From: DASQFQ01 sp963805525
GTDB lineage: Bacteria > Actinomycetota > Thermoleophilia > Solirubrobacterales > Solirubrobacteraceae
Length of the DNA stretch: 64,000 nucleotides
Direction: 5' to 3'
NCBI GenBank assembly: GCA_963805525.1
Contig: CAWDUT010000005.1
Location: forward strand, 1 to 64,000
Part shown: piece by piece, positions 25,843 to 37,189 of the stretch
Layout: each line of letters begins with the position of its first letter
Position numbering within the stretch: position 1 is the stretch's first letter
Position numbers and translations under genes: made by a program
The notes under the pieces: model-generated
The model's database searches: none
What the model was told of the DNA's origin: nothing
Seen by the model: only the letters and a program-made list of their open reading frames with translations

Positions 25843-26075
25843 ATGGCCAAAGACGACACCGATCTGATCGAGCCCGACGAGATCGCCTATCGACTCGAGC
25901 TCACCCCACCGGAGCTCAACTCACCTACAGCGCGCTCAAGGCGCTCCTCAACGACTTCGGGCACGACGAGTACGACCTTCAACAGATCATCGGCTCGGTC
26001 ATGAACAAGCTGCCACCGCCGCAAAGCATCGAGTCGATCGACCTTCACCTCCCGCGCCGGCGCCCACGGTCCTGA
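25843..26075 (+). pseudogene. small acidic protein, frameshifted
   Basis: ATG at 25843, with AGGAG upstream, opens MAKDDTDLIEPDEIAYRLEL. Near 25915 the coding signal moves to another frame: LTYSALKALLNDFGHDEYDL, then a predicted helix, ending at 26075. The joined product would be about 77 residues with a helical C-terminal half. I do not recognise a family. It lies 63 bases after the broken RidA and may have been co-transcribed with it. Confidence 0.5.
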
Positions 26076-26114
26076 GCCTGCAGACGCGGTACCGGGAAGA
26101 TCCTGCGCCGACGC

Positions 26115-26143
26115 ACGCTCGCATCCCGTCGAGGAGCGAGCGT
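26115..26143. repeat. dispersed hairpin repeat
   Basis: ACGCTCGC pairs perfectly with GCGAGCGT around the loop ATCCCGTCGAGGA. The stem is identical to that at 13336-13363 while the loop keeps a CCCGTC core. Confidence 0.6.
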
Positions 26144-26217
26144 CGGCTGACGAGCTACAGCGACGCGCGCTTCCTCCCGCCGCTGGTCACCGTAGACGAC
26201 TCTCGCCCGTCCGGAGC

Positions 26218-26232
26218 GAGCGTCTTACGCTC
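26218..26232. repeat. short hairpin GAGCGT-CTT-ACGCTC
   Basis: The inverse-orientation copy of the hairpin at 15165-15181, with a perfect 6-bp stem. It is preceded by CCGGAGC, which is common beside these repeats. Confidence 0.5.
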
Positions 26233-26450
26233 CCCACTACGCACGCCTGCCTCATCCGGAGCGGTCGCGGCGCGGAGCAGCGCTCGGGCGCTCGCATCTG
26301 GCGCATGCGGGCGGGGCGCGCGCGGAGGCGCGGCGCGATCTCCTCGCCTCTTCCCTTGGATGCGGCCGGGCAAGGGCCCTGTTTCTGGCGAGAAGGAGGG
26401 CTCGGGCCGCCGCGCATCCTGATCGAGGAGAGACGACCGCTGCTCCGAAC

Positions 26451-26840
26451 TCAGGGTGGCGGCCAGACGAGGGTCGGTCTGCCGATCTCCCACTCGTGGC
26501 CGAACGGGTCGACGATCCGACCGAGCAACCAGCCATGCTCGTTGGTGACCGCAGATGTCTCGCTGGCGCCGGCGTCGACCGCCTGCTTGACCATCGTCTT
26601 CGGGTCATCGACGATCAGCAGCGTCCGGCCCGTGGCGCCTCCAATTGCTTCGGGGCTAAAGCGGTGGATCTCTGAAGCCGCCGATGCGACCCAGAACCGT
26701 GCGTCACCGACCGTCAGCTGCGCGACGATCTCGTCACCATGACCGACGCGGTGAGCGACGACAGCGCCGAACGCCGCCTCGTAGAACGCCACGGCCGCGC
26801 TGGCACGATCGACCCATAGTTCCGGCTCGATGCTCGTCAT
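26451..26840 (-). CDS. VOC-superfamily protein (PhnB/glyoxalase-like)
   Basis: A 129-residue vicinal-oxygen-chelate fold protein. It shows 'PELWVDRASAAVAFYEAAFGAVVAHRV', 'VAQLTVGDARFWVASAA' and the closing 'VTNEHGWLLGRIVDPFGHEWEIG', which are standard landmarks of PhnB-like glyoxalase/bleomycin-resistance proteins. The metal ligands are not complete (the usual first His is missing), so it may be non-catalytic or bind another ligand. ATG at 26840. It stands alone between repeat-rich gaps. Confidence 0.85.
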   Translation of the reverse strand: MTSIEPELWVDRASAAVAFYEAAFGAVVAHRVGHGDEIVAQLTVGDARFWVASAASEIHRFSPEAIGGATGRTLLIVDDPKTMVKQAVDAGASETSAVTNEHGWLLGRIVDPFGHEWEIGRPTLVWPPP

Positions 26841-27099
26841 GGGCGTGAGTATGCCGCTAGGTCAGACGCTCCACGAGCTCCCTCCTTGCGCGGAAAGCAA
26901 GGGCGCCAGGCGCCCGCTCTCGCCGGAGTGCGAGCGTCGGAGTGACAGTCCCGCGGCGCGCCTGCTGCGGACGAGGAGGAGGCGCGAGCGGAACGCGCCG
27001 GCGAGAGCGTGTGACGCTCGCATTGTTCTCGAAAGCGGTGGCCGCTCGAACGGCAGCGGGAGCGGTTGCGGCGCTCCCGCTGACGCCGTTTCGGGTTGC
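26841..27099. other. short gap with partial hairpin arms
   Basis: About 260 bases that include GCGCCCGCTCTCGCCGGAGTG and TGTGACGCTCGCATTG, arms of the dispersed palindromes without complete stems. Confidence 0.3.
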
Positions 27100-27800
27100 T
27101 CAGAGCTGCAGGCCGGCGGTGGCGGACATCATCGGCGCGCGCCGGGCGTGGACCGTGGCGATGATCTCTTCGGTGTCGATGCCCTGCAGGTAGATCGAGG
27201 TCGTGCCGAGGTTTGCGTGGCCGAGCTGGCGCTGGATCACGTTGAGCGGACGCCTTCGCGAGCGAGCTAGACGGCGTGGGCGTGGCGCAGCTGGTGAGGC
27301 GCGAAGAGGCGTCGGATGCCCGCTTGGGCGGCGAGCCGGCGAAATTCGACGCGCGCGTTGGCGCTCGACCACGGTCGTCCGCGGGTCGGGCCGTCGATGA
27401 CGCAGAACAGCGGCCCGACCGGCAGCTCGAGGCGGGCGGCGAGCCACGGTCGTAGCTGCTCCCAGCCCCAGGCGTCCATGCCGATCTCGCGGCGCCGGCC
27501 GCCCTTGCCGTTGCGCACGAGCAGCGAGCCGCGTCGGGGGTCGAGGTCGCGTTCGCCGAGCGACAGCGCCTCCGCGACGCGCAGGCCGCCGCGCCACAGC
27601 ACGACCACCAGAGCACGGAACCGGTAGCCGTGGGGGTCGTCGCTGGCCTCGCGCATCACGGCGACGATCTCTTCCACGGTCGGCGGGTCGGCGGGGTAGA
27701 GCCGCCCCTTGTTGCGGGGCGGACGTCCGGCGTGGTAACCGGGCATGGTCGCCGGCGAGCGCCGCCGACCGGCGGAATCGAGCACTGGCGAGACAGTCAT
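27100..27800 (-). pseudogene. tyrosine recombinase (XerC-like integrase), inactivated
   Basis: The frame from ATG 27800 (AGGAGA upstream) encodes a phage-integrase catalytic domain: R in WRGGLRVAEAL, the H-x-L-R block APHQLRHAHAV, and after the lesion LGHANLGTTSIYLQ with the nucleophile tyrosine. All catalytic residues remain, but a TAG at 27267-27269 replaces the glutamate of HAVELAREGV, and one base is missing about 10 bases later. Both defects are inferred from the related copy at 50570-50898. The usual N-terminal core-binding domain is absent. The gene lies 1.8 kb inside the att-like sequence at 25264, which suggests a link to past site-specific integration. Confidence 0.8.
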
Positions 27801-28505
27801 GGGATCTCCTCCCAATCGCACAGCGGGACACAAGAGCCCGCTGCCTTACCCGCGCTCACGCATCCTCGCCAGTGGCATCACCTCCAGGTCGCGCTCTCGC
27901 TTCGCCCCGGCGAAGCGGAAGCCGGCGGCTCGTCAGCCAGAGACCCGGCCCTCGTCCCGAGCAGGCGCCTCGTAGACGTCGGCGGACACGACCGGATCGA
28001 AGGGGACAGCGGTAGGGCGGCCGGCGTCGGCCAGGTTGTCTCTGCGGTTGGGAGTCATAGCGGGCGGCGTGTCGACCGGCCGCCTGCCCCTCGGTGCGGA
28101 TCCCGGCTGCGGTGGTGTCGATCGTGGCCACGCTTTCGTGGCGATCGACGTATCGGCTTTCCCCTGAGCCCAGCGATCAGCCCGCGTGGATGCGATCTGT
28201 GGGGACGGCTTGCACACGCCGTCGGGCTCTCGTTGAGCCCCGAGAGCCCGCTCAGCTTCGAACGGGCTCTGCGGTGGATCTGCGGCCCGTGTTCCTCTCC
28301 GACTTGGGGGCTTCCCCCTTTGAGGCTGAGCCGTTGATCGCATTCTGGTCCGCGGCACCGTCGCTCGCAAGCGAGGGGACTACGGCTCTCGGCGCGTAGT
28401 CTGGGCGAGGAACGGTGCGGATGCCGGCTCTGCCTGGTCGCATGGTGCAGCAGGCGTGTCCGGATGTATACGGGCCCTTGGGTCACCCCCGGTCAGTTGG
28501 CGGAG
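27801..28505. other. intergenic, no supported gene
   Basis: About 700 bases. Several frames are open, as usual at this GC content, but none has a recognisable motif, plausible ribosome binding site or good codon pattern. Confidence 0.35.
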
Positions 28506-28879
28506 CTAGGCGCCGTGCGGCGGCAGCGGTTCGAGGACGAAGACTTCGACGGCGAGGTCGGGGTCGAGGTGGTTGTCGCTCATGAAGCCGATGACCTTGC
28601 GTCCGGTCAGCTGCTCGATCTCCTTGCTGAGCTCGGTTTCATGACGCGTTGCCAGCGTCGGCGCAGATCGAGTACGGCCGCGCCCTCGCCGGCGTCGGCG
28701 AGGGTCTGCTCGCCGCGTGTGAGGCTGTCTTGGAGCACGACGAAGACGCCGTTGTCGCCGAGCGTGGTTCGTGCCTTGGTCGGGCCGCGGCCGGTCGTGC
28801 GCGCGAGCGCCCTGACGACCGTGTTGGAGATCGTCGCTGCGAGCTGCCCGTCGTGGTGCCATTGGCGGTCGGGGCTCAT
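28506..28879 (-). pseudogene. DUF2294 family protein, frameshifted
   Basis: From ATG 28879 the frame encodes the DUF2294 N-terminal half: 'ISNTVVRALARTTGRGPTKA', 'VFVVLQDSLTRGEQTLADAGEG', 'LRRRWQRVM'. Near 28645 the frame shifts. The family's conserved ending follows in the next frame: ELSKEIEQLTGRKVIGFMSD, then 'NHLDPDLAVEVFVLEPLPP', finishing at 28506. The DUF2294 gene at 30758-31144 shows the intact arrangement. The function of the family is unknown. It heads a minus-strand group of small conserved genes. Confidence 0.78.
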
Positions 28880-29087
28880 CGCGGCCCTCCGCACGCTCCG
28901 GCCGGCGAGCGCTCGCTCGCGCGCATTGGATGGGCGTGATCTGCGGATCGGGGAGGAAGGTCGGTCATGGCGAGGGTGACGCTAGCGTGACGGCGGAGTG
29001 GCCGGGCGTCGGCGGCCACGACTGCCCTGCGACGCGCGGTGGTTTCCGTCGTGGGGTCGATCGAGCCCGTCACGGTCGATCCCGTGG

Positions 29088-29312
29088 CTAGGTCACCGCT
29101 GCGGCGATCGCGGCAAGCCGCGCGTCGCTGTACCAGACCGCAGTGAAGCCGTGCACGAGCTTGCCGTGCTCGCACGCGAGCGCGACCACCTCGCCGGGGC
29201 GTGGCGCGCGTAGCACCTGCTCACAGCTCCCGGGGTGGATGTCCGCGCAGCGCACCTCGAACGCTGGCGGCAATGGCGCTGATGCTGGCCGGTAACTGCC
29301 ATTGGGGGTCAT
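29088..29312 (-). CDS. DUF1059 family small protein
   Basis: A 74-residue protein resembling the DUF1059 (small metal-binding) family: 'FEVRCADIHPGSCEQVLRA', then 'VVALACEHGKLVHGFT' and a C-terminal helix. Cysteines in RCAD, SCEQ and ACEHG could bind metal, but that is an inference. ATG at 29312 follows AAGGGGG. It sits between the broken DUF2294 gene and the DUF2188 gene on the same strand. Confidence 0.72.
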   Translation of the reverse strand: MTPNGSYRPASAPLPPAFEVRCADIHPGSCEQVLRAPRPGEVVALACEHGKLVHGFTAVWYSDARLAAIAAAVT

Positions 29313-29422
29313 GAGAGCCCCCTTCCCTGGGCGTGCCCTCGGCCGTTCCGACCCAGACACTCCCACTAGAGACCTCGACTGTCCTCGCCTTCGTCGCCGA
29401 TGTCAAGGCCGGCTCCGATTCG

Positions 29423-29716
29423 CTATCGCGGGCGGCCGCGGACGAGCTGGCGTGCGTGCTCGCGGACGAGCGCCAACTGGCGCGCGCGGGCGCGCTGCTC
29501 GCGTGCCGACACACCCGCCGGCGATGGTGCGGCGTCGCGCGTTCGGTTGTAGCGGTCGTGGACCACGACCCGATCTGCGTCGCGGTCCTGGGCGAGCGCT
29601 TGCGCGGCCAGCTCGGCCTCGGTGGCGCTGGTGTGCTCTGACAGTGGCGCGTTGACGTCGTGGTCATAGACGCGCCAGATGGTCCGCTCATCGGGAATGA
29701 CATGCACTTCGGTCAT
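29423..29716 (-). CDS. DUF2188 family protein
   Basis: A 97-residue protein. Residues 1-60 have the DUF2188 pattern: 'VHVIPDERTIWRVYDHD', 'SEHTSATEAELAAQALAQD' and 'ADRVVVHDRYNRTRDA', a short beta-alpha-beta fold of unknown function that is common in stress loci. The arginine-rich tail after residue 65 is not part of the family and may be an extension by decay. ATG at 29716 begins right after the upstream ATPase gene ends (10 bases), so the two are probably co-transcribed. Confidence 0.7.
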   Translation of the reverse strand: MTEVHVIPDERTIWRVYDHDVNAPLSEHTSATEAELAAQALAQDRDADRVVVHDRYNRTRDAAPSPAGVSAREQRARARQLALVREHARQLVRGRPR

Positions 29717-29725
29717 GGCTTCCTT

Positions 29726-30478
29726 TCATCGGCTGCCGCCGACGCGGGGCGGCGCGCCGTTTGTTCGGCTGCCGTTTCGAGACGATCGCGCGCCGCCCAC
29801 GCCGGACGGCGGTGCCGGCGCGATCAGCGGTGGGGAGGCGATCTGCGCCCAGACGCGGGTCCCGCCCGCGGTGACCCGCTCGAGCCCCCAGCGCTCGCTG
29901 AGCTTCTGCACCAGCTGCAGGCCCATCCCGCCGCCTCTGAGCATGTCCGGAGGCGTCGGCGCGATCACGCCGTTGCGGCCGGGATCCTCGACTTCCAGCC
30001 GGAACCCGTCGGCCCAGAACTGCGCGCGCACAACGAGCTCTTCGCCGTCGGGCACGCCACTGTGACGGACGCTGTTGCTGACCAGCTCGGAGACGAGCAG
30101 CAGCGCCGTTTCCAGCACCGACGGCGCGACGAGGTCGGCGAGCCACCCCGTGATGACGCTCCTGGCAACGCCGGGCGCATCTGCGCCGAGCGGGATCGCC
30201 ACTTCGGCCGGCTGACCGCCCTCCACGCCGCCGGCGGGCCGCGAAGGGAAGCGCCGGCGGCGGCGCAGCCGATCGTTTTCAGTGCGCAACACGGAGTTCT
30301 CGGCCTTCAGCGCCCGCGCGCCGCGCTCGAAGCTCGACAGGGCCGCGCTGAGCGTGTCGATCACCATCGCCTGGTGCCCGCACTTCGCCTGCAACCCCTC
30401 CGGCCCAGGAACTGAACCGCAGTCATCAGGCGGAACTCGTGTCCGCCCGGTCGCCGACCCCGTCTGGTCGGACTCCAT
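29726..30478 (-). CDS. anti-sigma-factor-like HATPase protein
   Basis: A 250-residue protein. Residues 30-85 form a coiled coil (LSSFERGARALKAENSVLRT). Residues 95-220 are a HATPase_c_2 domain of the RsbW/SpoIIAB kind: N-box 'LLVSELVSNSVRH', 'VEDPGRNG' and the G-box 'GGGMGLQLVQKLSERWG'. Such proteins bind sigma factors or act as serine kinases on STAS partners. A STAS protein (47684) and a SigB/F-like sigma factor (48927) exist elsewhere in the window. ATG at 30478 is chosen for GGAGG 8 bases upstream. Confidence 0.8.
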   Translation of the reverse strand: MESDQTGSATGRTRVPPDDCGSVPGPEGLQAKCGHQAMVIDTLSAALSSFERGARALKAENSVLRTENDRLRRRRRFPSRPAGGVEGGQPAEVAIPLGADAPGVARSVITGWLADLVAPSVLETALLLVSELVSNSVRHSGVPDGEELVVRAQFWADGFRLEVEDPGRNGVIAPTPPDMLRGGGMGLQLVQKLSERWGLERVTAGGTRVWAQIASPPLIAPAPPSGVGGARSSRNGSRTNGAPPRVGGSR

Positions 30479-30757
30479 GAAGCGCCGCCTCCTCGGACCC
30501 CCCGACCGGTCCCAGCCACCTGCCGCAACCGACGGAGTTTCCAGTGATGGGCGAGGATTGCGCCCTGAGGCGTCACGTCCGGCGCAAAACCTCCGGCCGC
30601 GCCGCGTCAGCGACACATTCCCCTTGAGCGTCAAACCCTAGCGCGACCGAGGCGTAGCGCAACCCCGGCGCATCGCGCTCGCCTGAGTCCAGGCACGGGG
30701 GCCGCGGTGCCGCCTGCTTACCGGCGGCCGGGTGAGGCGCGCCGCCTGAGGCTTTGC

Positions 30758-31144
30758 TCAGGCGTCCTCGAAACCCGTCATGTCCTTGCGCCCGTCGGCG
30801 AGCAGGAACGTCTCGACCGACACGTCCTGGTCGATGTTCGTCTCCGACAGGAACACCCTGACCTTGCGGCCGGTCGCCTGCTCCACCACGCTCGTGAACT
30901 CATCAGCCATCTGCTGCTGAAACCGCCGGCGGATGTGCTCGATCGCCTCACGCTCGCCACGCTGGGCGAGCGTCTTCTCCGCGCGAGTAAACGACTCCTC
31001 CAACACCACCACGACGAGGTCCTCGACGATGTAGGTCTTCGCCCTCGTCGGGCCCTTGCCGTAGTACTCAGCCTGCAGCCGCACGATCTCGTTGGAGATC
31101 GTCGCTCGCATCTCACCCACCGAACTCCGATCGCGTTCAGCCAT
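30758..31144 (-). CDS. DUF2294 family protein
   Basis: A 128-residue intact DUF2294 protein: 'ATISNEIVRLQAEYYGKGPTRAKTYIVEDLVVVVLEE' (family landmarks GKGPTRAKTY and VVVVLEE), 'FTRAEKTLAQ' and 'QATGRKVRVFLSETNID'. The usual C-terminal VEVFxLE appears as VETFLLAD. ATG at 31144 is preferred over the longer frame because the family starts here. The function is unknown. It is about 280 bases upstream of the ATPase gene on the same strand. Confidence 0.82.
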   Translation of the reverse strand: MAERDRSSVGEMRATISNEIVRLQAEYYGKGPTRAKTYIVEDLVVVVLEESFTRAEKTLAQRGEREAIEHIRRRFQQQMADEFTSVVEQATGRKVRVFLSETNIDQDVSVETFLLADGRKDMTGFEDA

Positions 31145-31909
31145 CGCGCAACGACCCTCTCTGCACCTCGCGTCAACAGCCCGCCGGGAAACCTCCCGAG
31201 CGGTGACAGCCGCCGCCACCCCCGGCCACGCCGGTTGCTGGCGAGTCGACGTACGCCGCATTCTACATCGCCGCGCCGCTACGCTGCCCAGCGGCGCGGT
31301 GCAGTTGCGCTCAGGGATCGGCCCCGGAAGGCTGGAGCCAAGACTCGGGCCGGATGCGCTGCGCCCCCAGCTGGGGGCCCGGAGCCCGGCCGCCTGTCTT
31401 GCTCTCGTGCTCAGACGTCCTGACGACTGTGCTTCGGCGCCGACCGCCGTGTCTCGCCAATCGTCACCGTCGGCGCGGCCGGGTCCTCGTCAGAACCGGA
31501 ACGATCCTCGCGTCGCTTCTGGCCTGGGGTGCCGGCTACTCCTGGACCCTCGACCCACTGGCCGTGGAGTCGCTAGCCGTTGTACGCGCCTGCCCAATAG
31601 ACGCGGCCGTCCTGCCCTTTGACTTTGGAGTGGCCTGGCTGCGTAAGGTCGTCAGGAGCCGCAAACTGACCGGTTGCGGGTTTTCGCATAGAGAAGCCGT
31701 ATTCACGCCCGATGTGACGACGCGCAGACGGAGGATCGTTCGAGTCTCTCCGGAAGGCCGGGGACCAGCAAATTAGGTGCCAGGCATCGTTTCTGCGCGC
31801 GATGGGCGTGCTCGACGGTGAAGCCGTTGTGGCACGGACGCTCGGGCGCGACGCTTGTCACAAGACGTGCGTTGAGATCATTTCACGCACACAGAGGAGG
31901 CATTGCATC
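31145..31909. other. intergenic, no supported gene
   Basis: About 765 bases ahead of the acetate-type transporter. Frames on the plus strand near 31354-31776 are open but match nothing and lack a good ribosome binding site. Confidence 0.35.
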
Positions 31910-32611
31910 ATGGCCACCATCTCTGCACCGCCGGTTCCGACCGTTTCTGAACGCCCTGTCAAGCCAGTGATTGAGCACAACGGCCTGCCCCCACGCGCCG
32001 CAATTCCCGAGGTCGAAAGCCCGCCGACCTCCGCCTCGACGTCCGGGTGGGGCAACTCAGCGCCGCTGGCGCTGCTCGCCTTCGGCGTCCCGACGTTCAT
32101 GCTGAGCATGATCAACGCGCAGGCGGTCGCGGTCAGCGTGACGCCCGTGGTGTTCGGCGTCGCGTTGATGTGCGGCGGCATCACGGCGCTGATCGCCGGG
32201 ATCATTCAGTTCCGCACCGGCAACACCTTCTCGGGGGTGCTGTTCACTGGCTTCGCGGCCTTCTGGCTGTCGCTGTTCGCGATCGCCCAGTGGTTCCTGA
32301 AGGAAGTCCCGCCGCTGCACGCGGGGCAGGCGACCGGCCTGTTCCTCTACGCCTTCGGCATCTTCCTCGTCGTGATGCTGGCCGCGTCATTCCGCACGAA
32401 CGTCGTCGTCGTCGTGACACTCACGCTCATCACGGTGGCGGTCTTCCTCCTCGGCGCCGGGCACTACGGGGCACACACCACCCTGATCCACTGGGGCGGC
32501 TATGTCGGCCTGGTCGCAACGGCGTGCATCTTCTACACAGCGCTGGCGGAGCTGTGCGAGATCACCTACGCCCGAGCCATCCTCCCAGTCTGGTCTCTGG
32601 CAAAGAAGTAA
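31910..32611 (+). CDS. GPR1/FUN34/SatP-type acetate transporter
   Basis: A 233-residue protein. A 45-residue hydrophilic N-terminus is followed by six membrane helices. The family signature NPAPLGL appears as NSAPLALLAFGVPTF near residue 49, and the FxxGNTFSG block of the third helix is conserved. SatP/YaaH proteins carry acetate or succinate with protons. The ATG at 31910 follows AGAGGAGG at 8 bases. A strong hairpin lies downstream, so the gene is monocistronic. The Pro to Ser change in the signature is unusual but the fold looks complete. Confidence 0.88.
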   Translation: MATISAPPVPTVSERPVKPVIEHNGLPPRAAIPEVESPPTSASTSGWGNSAPLALLAFGVPTFMLSMINAQAVAVSVTPVVFGVALMCGGITALIAGIIQFRTGNTFSGVLFTGFAAFWLSLFAIAQWFLKEVPPLHAGQATGLFLYAFGIFLVVMLAASFRTNVVVVVTLTLITVAVFLLGAGHYGAHTTLIHWGGYVGLVATACIFYTALAELCEITYARAILPVWSLAKK

Positions 32612-32619
32612 CACCACCC

Positions 32620-32661
32620 GCCCCCGGGCCCGCGCTGGCAACCGCCGGCGCGGGCCGGGGC
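32620..32661 (+). terminator. strong GC hairpin after the transporter gene
   Basis: GCCCCCGGGCCCGCGC (32620-32635) pairs with GCGCGGGCCGGGGC (32648-32661) with small bulges. It lies 9 bases after the stop. Confidence 0.6.
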
Positions 32662-33056
32662 ACGGGGCCACGAAGAAGTGTTGCGTCCCGCTCACTGCTC
32701 CTGAGCCGACGGCTGCCCGACGAGCGTGAACGAAGACCGGCCGAGGCTGACAATGCTTTCGGTGGCGGTGTCGCTAACAGCGCTCGTAAGGGTGTAGCGG
32801 TCTGGGGACAGACTCCACGTGTGATCAGCGAAGCGCTTTGCCACGAAGCCATTCGCTACGGTCGCGACGTCAGCGCAGTCGCGATCGCCTACAGGCCAAG
32901 GTCGCATGCGGCGGGCCGCCACGGGCGACGGACGCGGCGACGACGAGGATCGGTGAATCCAGTCGGCGCTCGCATGTTTCGGGCTTTCGCGTGCGGCCAG
33001 GCGGCGTTCTCGGCGCCGGCCGGGCGGGTGGTGCGCGCAGCGGTACGCTCCTCGGC
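32662..33056. other. intergenic before glgX, nothing recognised
   Basis: About 395 bases. The glgX frame is open through part of it, but family similarity begins only at GTG 33057. Confidence 0.35.
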
Positions 33057-35177
<2,121 letters not shown>

Positions 35178-35411
35178 TCAGCGCCCGCAGACCACTCCTG
35201 CCGAGCGCGGTCCGAATGCGCGACTGAAGCTCGAGCGCCATGGTGATGCCCGTCATGCGCAGGACGGGCGCATACCCCGGAGTGCCCGTACCCGGGCATG
35301 TGCCCGTTCGACCGCGTGCTGGGACTGTGATCCTCGGCGGGACGTCTGATGCCAATCGCCCGCGCAGGGGAGCATGCCCGACATCGGGCGCGCTACCGCA
35401 TCGAGACTCAC

Positions 35412-35429
35412 GCGAGCGTCTGCGCTCGC
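35412..35429. repeat. hairpin GCGAGCG-TCTG-CGCTCGC
   Basis: A perfect 7-bp stem with a four-base loop, another form of the dispersed GCGAGCG/CGCTCGC palindromes. It directly precedes type A repeat copy 2. Confidence 0.55.
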
Positions 35430-35634
35430 ATGCCAGAGACGCCCGCTCGGGACGAGGAGCAGGCGCCGGCCGGCGTCCGCCAGACGCTCGCTAAACCGGG
35501 AAGCGGGCGTATCGTCGATGTCGGCGTTCATCACGACGAAGGCCGGCGAGGTCGCAACGACGCTCGGAGCCGGTTTCGCAAGCGGCCGCAAACAGCGGTG
35601 TGCCTTACATACGGAAGGTAGTCAGCTTCAGCGA
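35425..35634 (+). repeat. type A dispersed repeat, copy 2
   Basis: About 80% identical to the inverse of 17313-17490. It includes the inner hairpin 35484-35510 (ACGCTCGC...GCGGGCGT). It ends with the motif GGTGTGCCTTACATACGG-AAGGTAGTCAGCTTCAGCG at 35597-35634. The same end motif closes the type B copy at 43.06 kb, which links the two repeat types. Confidence 0.6.
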
Positions 35635-35780
35635 AGCCGTGCCGCCGCTCCGGTCGGCCGAGGGGAAGCGCCCGGCTCGAGCGTCTGCCGGAGACTGCGG
35701 CCACTGTCGAAGAGCGGACGTCTCGCTCTGCGCTCTTGCTCGATCGTCCCGAGCGAGCGTCTCGCACGCCCGACCAGGCA

Positions 35781-35806
35781 CGCCCGCTTCTCGTCCAAGG
35801 CGGGCG
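35781..35806. repeat. dispersed hairpin repeat with compensated stem
   Basis: CGCCCGC pairs perfectly with GCGGGCG around TTCTCGTCCAAG. Compared with 13336-13363, one stem pair has changed on both sides (T-A to C-G) while the loop is almost unchanged. Confidence 0.65.
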
Positions 35807-36129
35807 CGCCGACAGCGCGATGCACGCGCTCGTTTGCCTCGGGAATGCGGGCGTCGTGTTGACGCGCGCCCGAGGTGCGGAGGGCGAGGGTGATGAGAGC
35901 ACCGGCAGTGCTTGGCCTTTGCGAAGGCACTGCTTTGCCTCGGCTGGGAGAGCGTCGAGACCAGTCGATCAGGTCACGGGTAGCGGCGCGTGTGGCTCCG
36001 GTGGCGCGGCTGCGGGTTGGCGTCGTCGCGCGCGCTTGACGCGTTGGCCGAGCATCGTCAGGGTTGGCGGTGACCCGGCCCTTTCGTCGCGGTCGGGGCG
36101 TGATCGAGTCACCGATCGAGGGGGTGTTC

Positions 36130-36887
36130 ATGGTCCGGCTAGCGGACAAGACCGCGCTGATCACCGGCGGGGAGAGCGGCATCGGGCTTGCGACCGCGCG
36201 CCTGTTCGTCGCAGAAGGCGCACGCGTCCACCTGGTAGGGCTCGATGAGGCCAAGCTCGCGGCAGCGGTTGAGGAGCTCGGGGAAGCTGACGCGCTGTCC
36301 ACGGTCGCCGACGTCAGCGACGAGGAGGCGGTCAAGCGGGCGATCGCAGAAGGGGTCGATCGCTACGGTCGCCTCGACGTCGTGTTCAGCAACGCCGGCA
36401 TCAGCGGAGCGGTCAGTGAGATCGTCGATTACCCGTCAGACGAGTTCGCGCGCACACTCGCCGTCCACGTCCTCGGGGCGTTTCACATCCTCAAACACGG
36501 TTCACCTCACGTCCCCGATGGAGGCAGCACATCATCACCTCCAGCGTCGTCGGCCTCATGGGCTTGAGGGCCTGTCCGGCTACATCGCCGCCAAGCACGC
36601 GCAGGTTGGACTGATGCGCGCGGCCGCGAAGGAACTCGCGTCGCGGCGCATCCGGGTCAACAGCCTGCATCCCGGTCCGACCTCGACCGCGTTCCAGGAC
36701 GACATCGAGATGCGGGCGACCGGACAACCACGCGAGGAGGCGGCCAAAGATCTTCGACGGGCTGGTCCCGCTCGGCCGCCACAGCACTCCGGAGGAGATC
36801 GCGCACGCCGTCCTCTACCTAGCCGCGGACGAGAGCGCCATGGTCACCTGGCACACGTTCGCGATCGACGGAGGCCTGAGCAGCTGA
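36130..36887 (+). pseudogene. short-chain dehydrogenase/reductase, multiply frameshifted
   Basis: The first frame (ATG 36130) encodes a classical SDR N-terminus: TALITGGESGIGLATARLF with the TGxxxGIG cofactor motif, then 'VFSNAGISGAV' with NAG. After about 36525 the coding signal moves between frames at least three times. IITSSVVGLMG precedes the catalytic SGYIAAKHAQVG (Tyr and Lys), then 'IRVNSLHPG', then FDGLVPLGRHSTPEEIAHAV and the terminal 'FAIDGGLSS'. All classic landmarks survive in order. This is a decaying full-length gene and not a fragment. Confidence 0.82.
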
Positions 36888-36904
36888 GCCACACCGGTGG
36901 CAGC

Positions 36905-37125
36905 GCGCTGCCAGATCCAGAGCCGGGATCACGTTGGGGTGGTCGATCGACGCGGCCGCCTTCGCCTCCCGCAGGAATCGCGCGCGCACGACCGTGTCCT
37001 CAAAGCCGTTCGTCCGCGATTACCTTCAGCGCAACGGTGCGATCGAGGTCGAGATGGCGAGCGCGGTAGGCGCCCATGCCGCCTCGCCCGACGAGCGCCT
37101 CGATCCGGTCGCCGGCGAACAGCTA
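36905..37125 (-). pseudogene. Ser/Thr protein kinase N-lobe remnant
   Basis: The minus strand encodes the PknB-like N-lobe: IEALVGRGGMGAYRARHLDL (glycine loop), then 'DRTVALKVIADERL' with the ATP-binding lysine. A stop and frame change follow, then ARFLREAKAAASIDHPNVIP with the alpha-C glutamate. A TAG also precedes the glycine loop. The catalytic C-lobe is absent. It is a short relic wedged between the SDR and secreted-protein remnants. Confidence 0.72.
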
Positions 37126-37189
37126 CCCGTCGGCGTGACCCCACCCCGCCGGCCCTCCAAGAAGCACCGGTCAGCCCTGGCGGCGGCTG

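Larger units (their letters stand above)
26076..26450. other. gap with two dispersed hairpins
   Basis: About 375 bases without a gene. It carries two clear members of the dispersed palindrome family (26115-26143 and 26218-26232) and further partial arms near 26240-26300. Confidence 0.45.
35178..36129. other. 950-base repeat-rich gap
   Basis: The longest gene-free stretch. It holds the hairpins at 35412-35429, 35484-35510 and 35781-35806, and the type A repeat copy 2 (35425-35634). No coding frame is convincing. Confidence 0.5.

Noticed and set aside
616..27269. Possible stop-codon recoding (TAG in the nuclease at 616 and the integrase at 27267, TGA in SnoaL at 23851)
   Set aside because: Different stops are involved, two of the three genes also carry frameshifts, no suppressor tRNA or SECIS-like element is seen, and intact genes use all three stops normally.
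35374..35862. A plus-strand frame with peptide similarity to a minus-strand frame at 16968-17585
   Set aside because: The similarity extends uniformly through the DNA of the type A repeat and is not restricted to one frame, so it reflects repeat homology, not a gene family.
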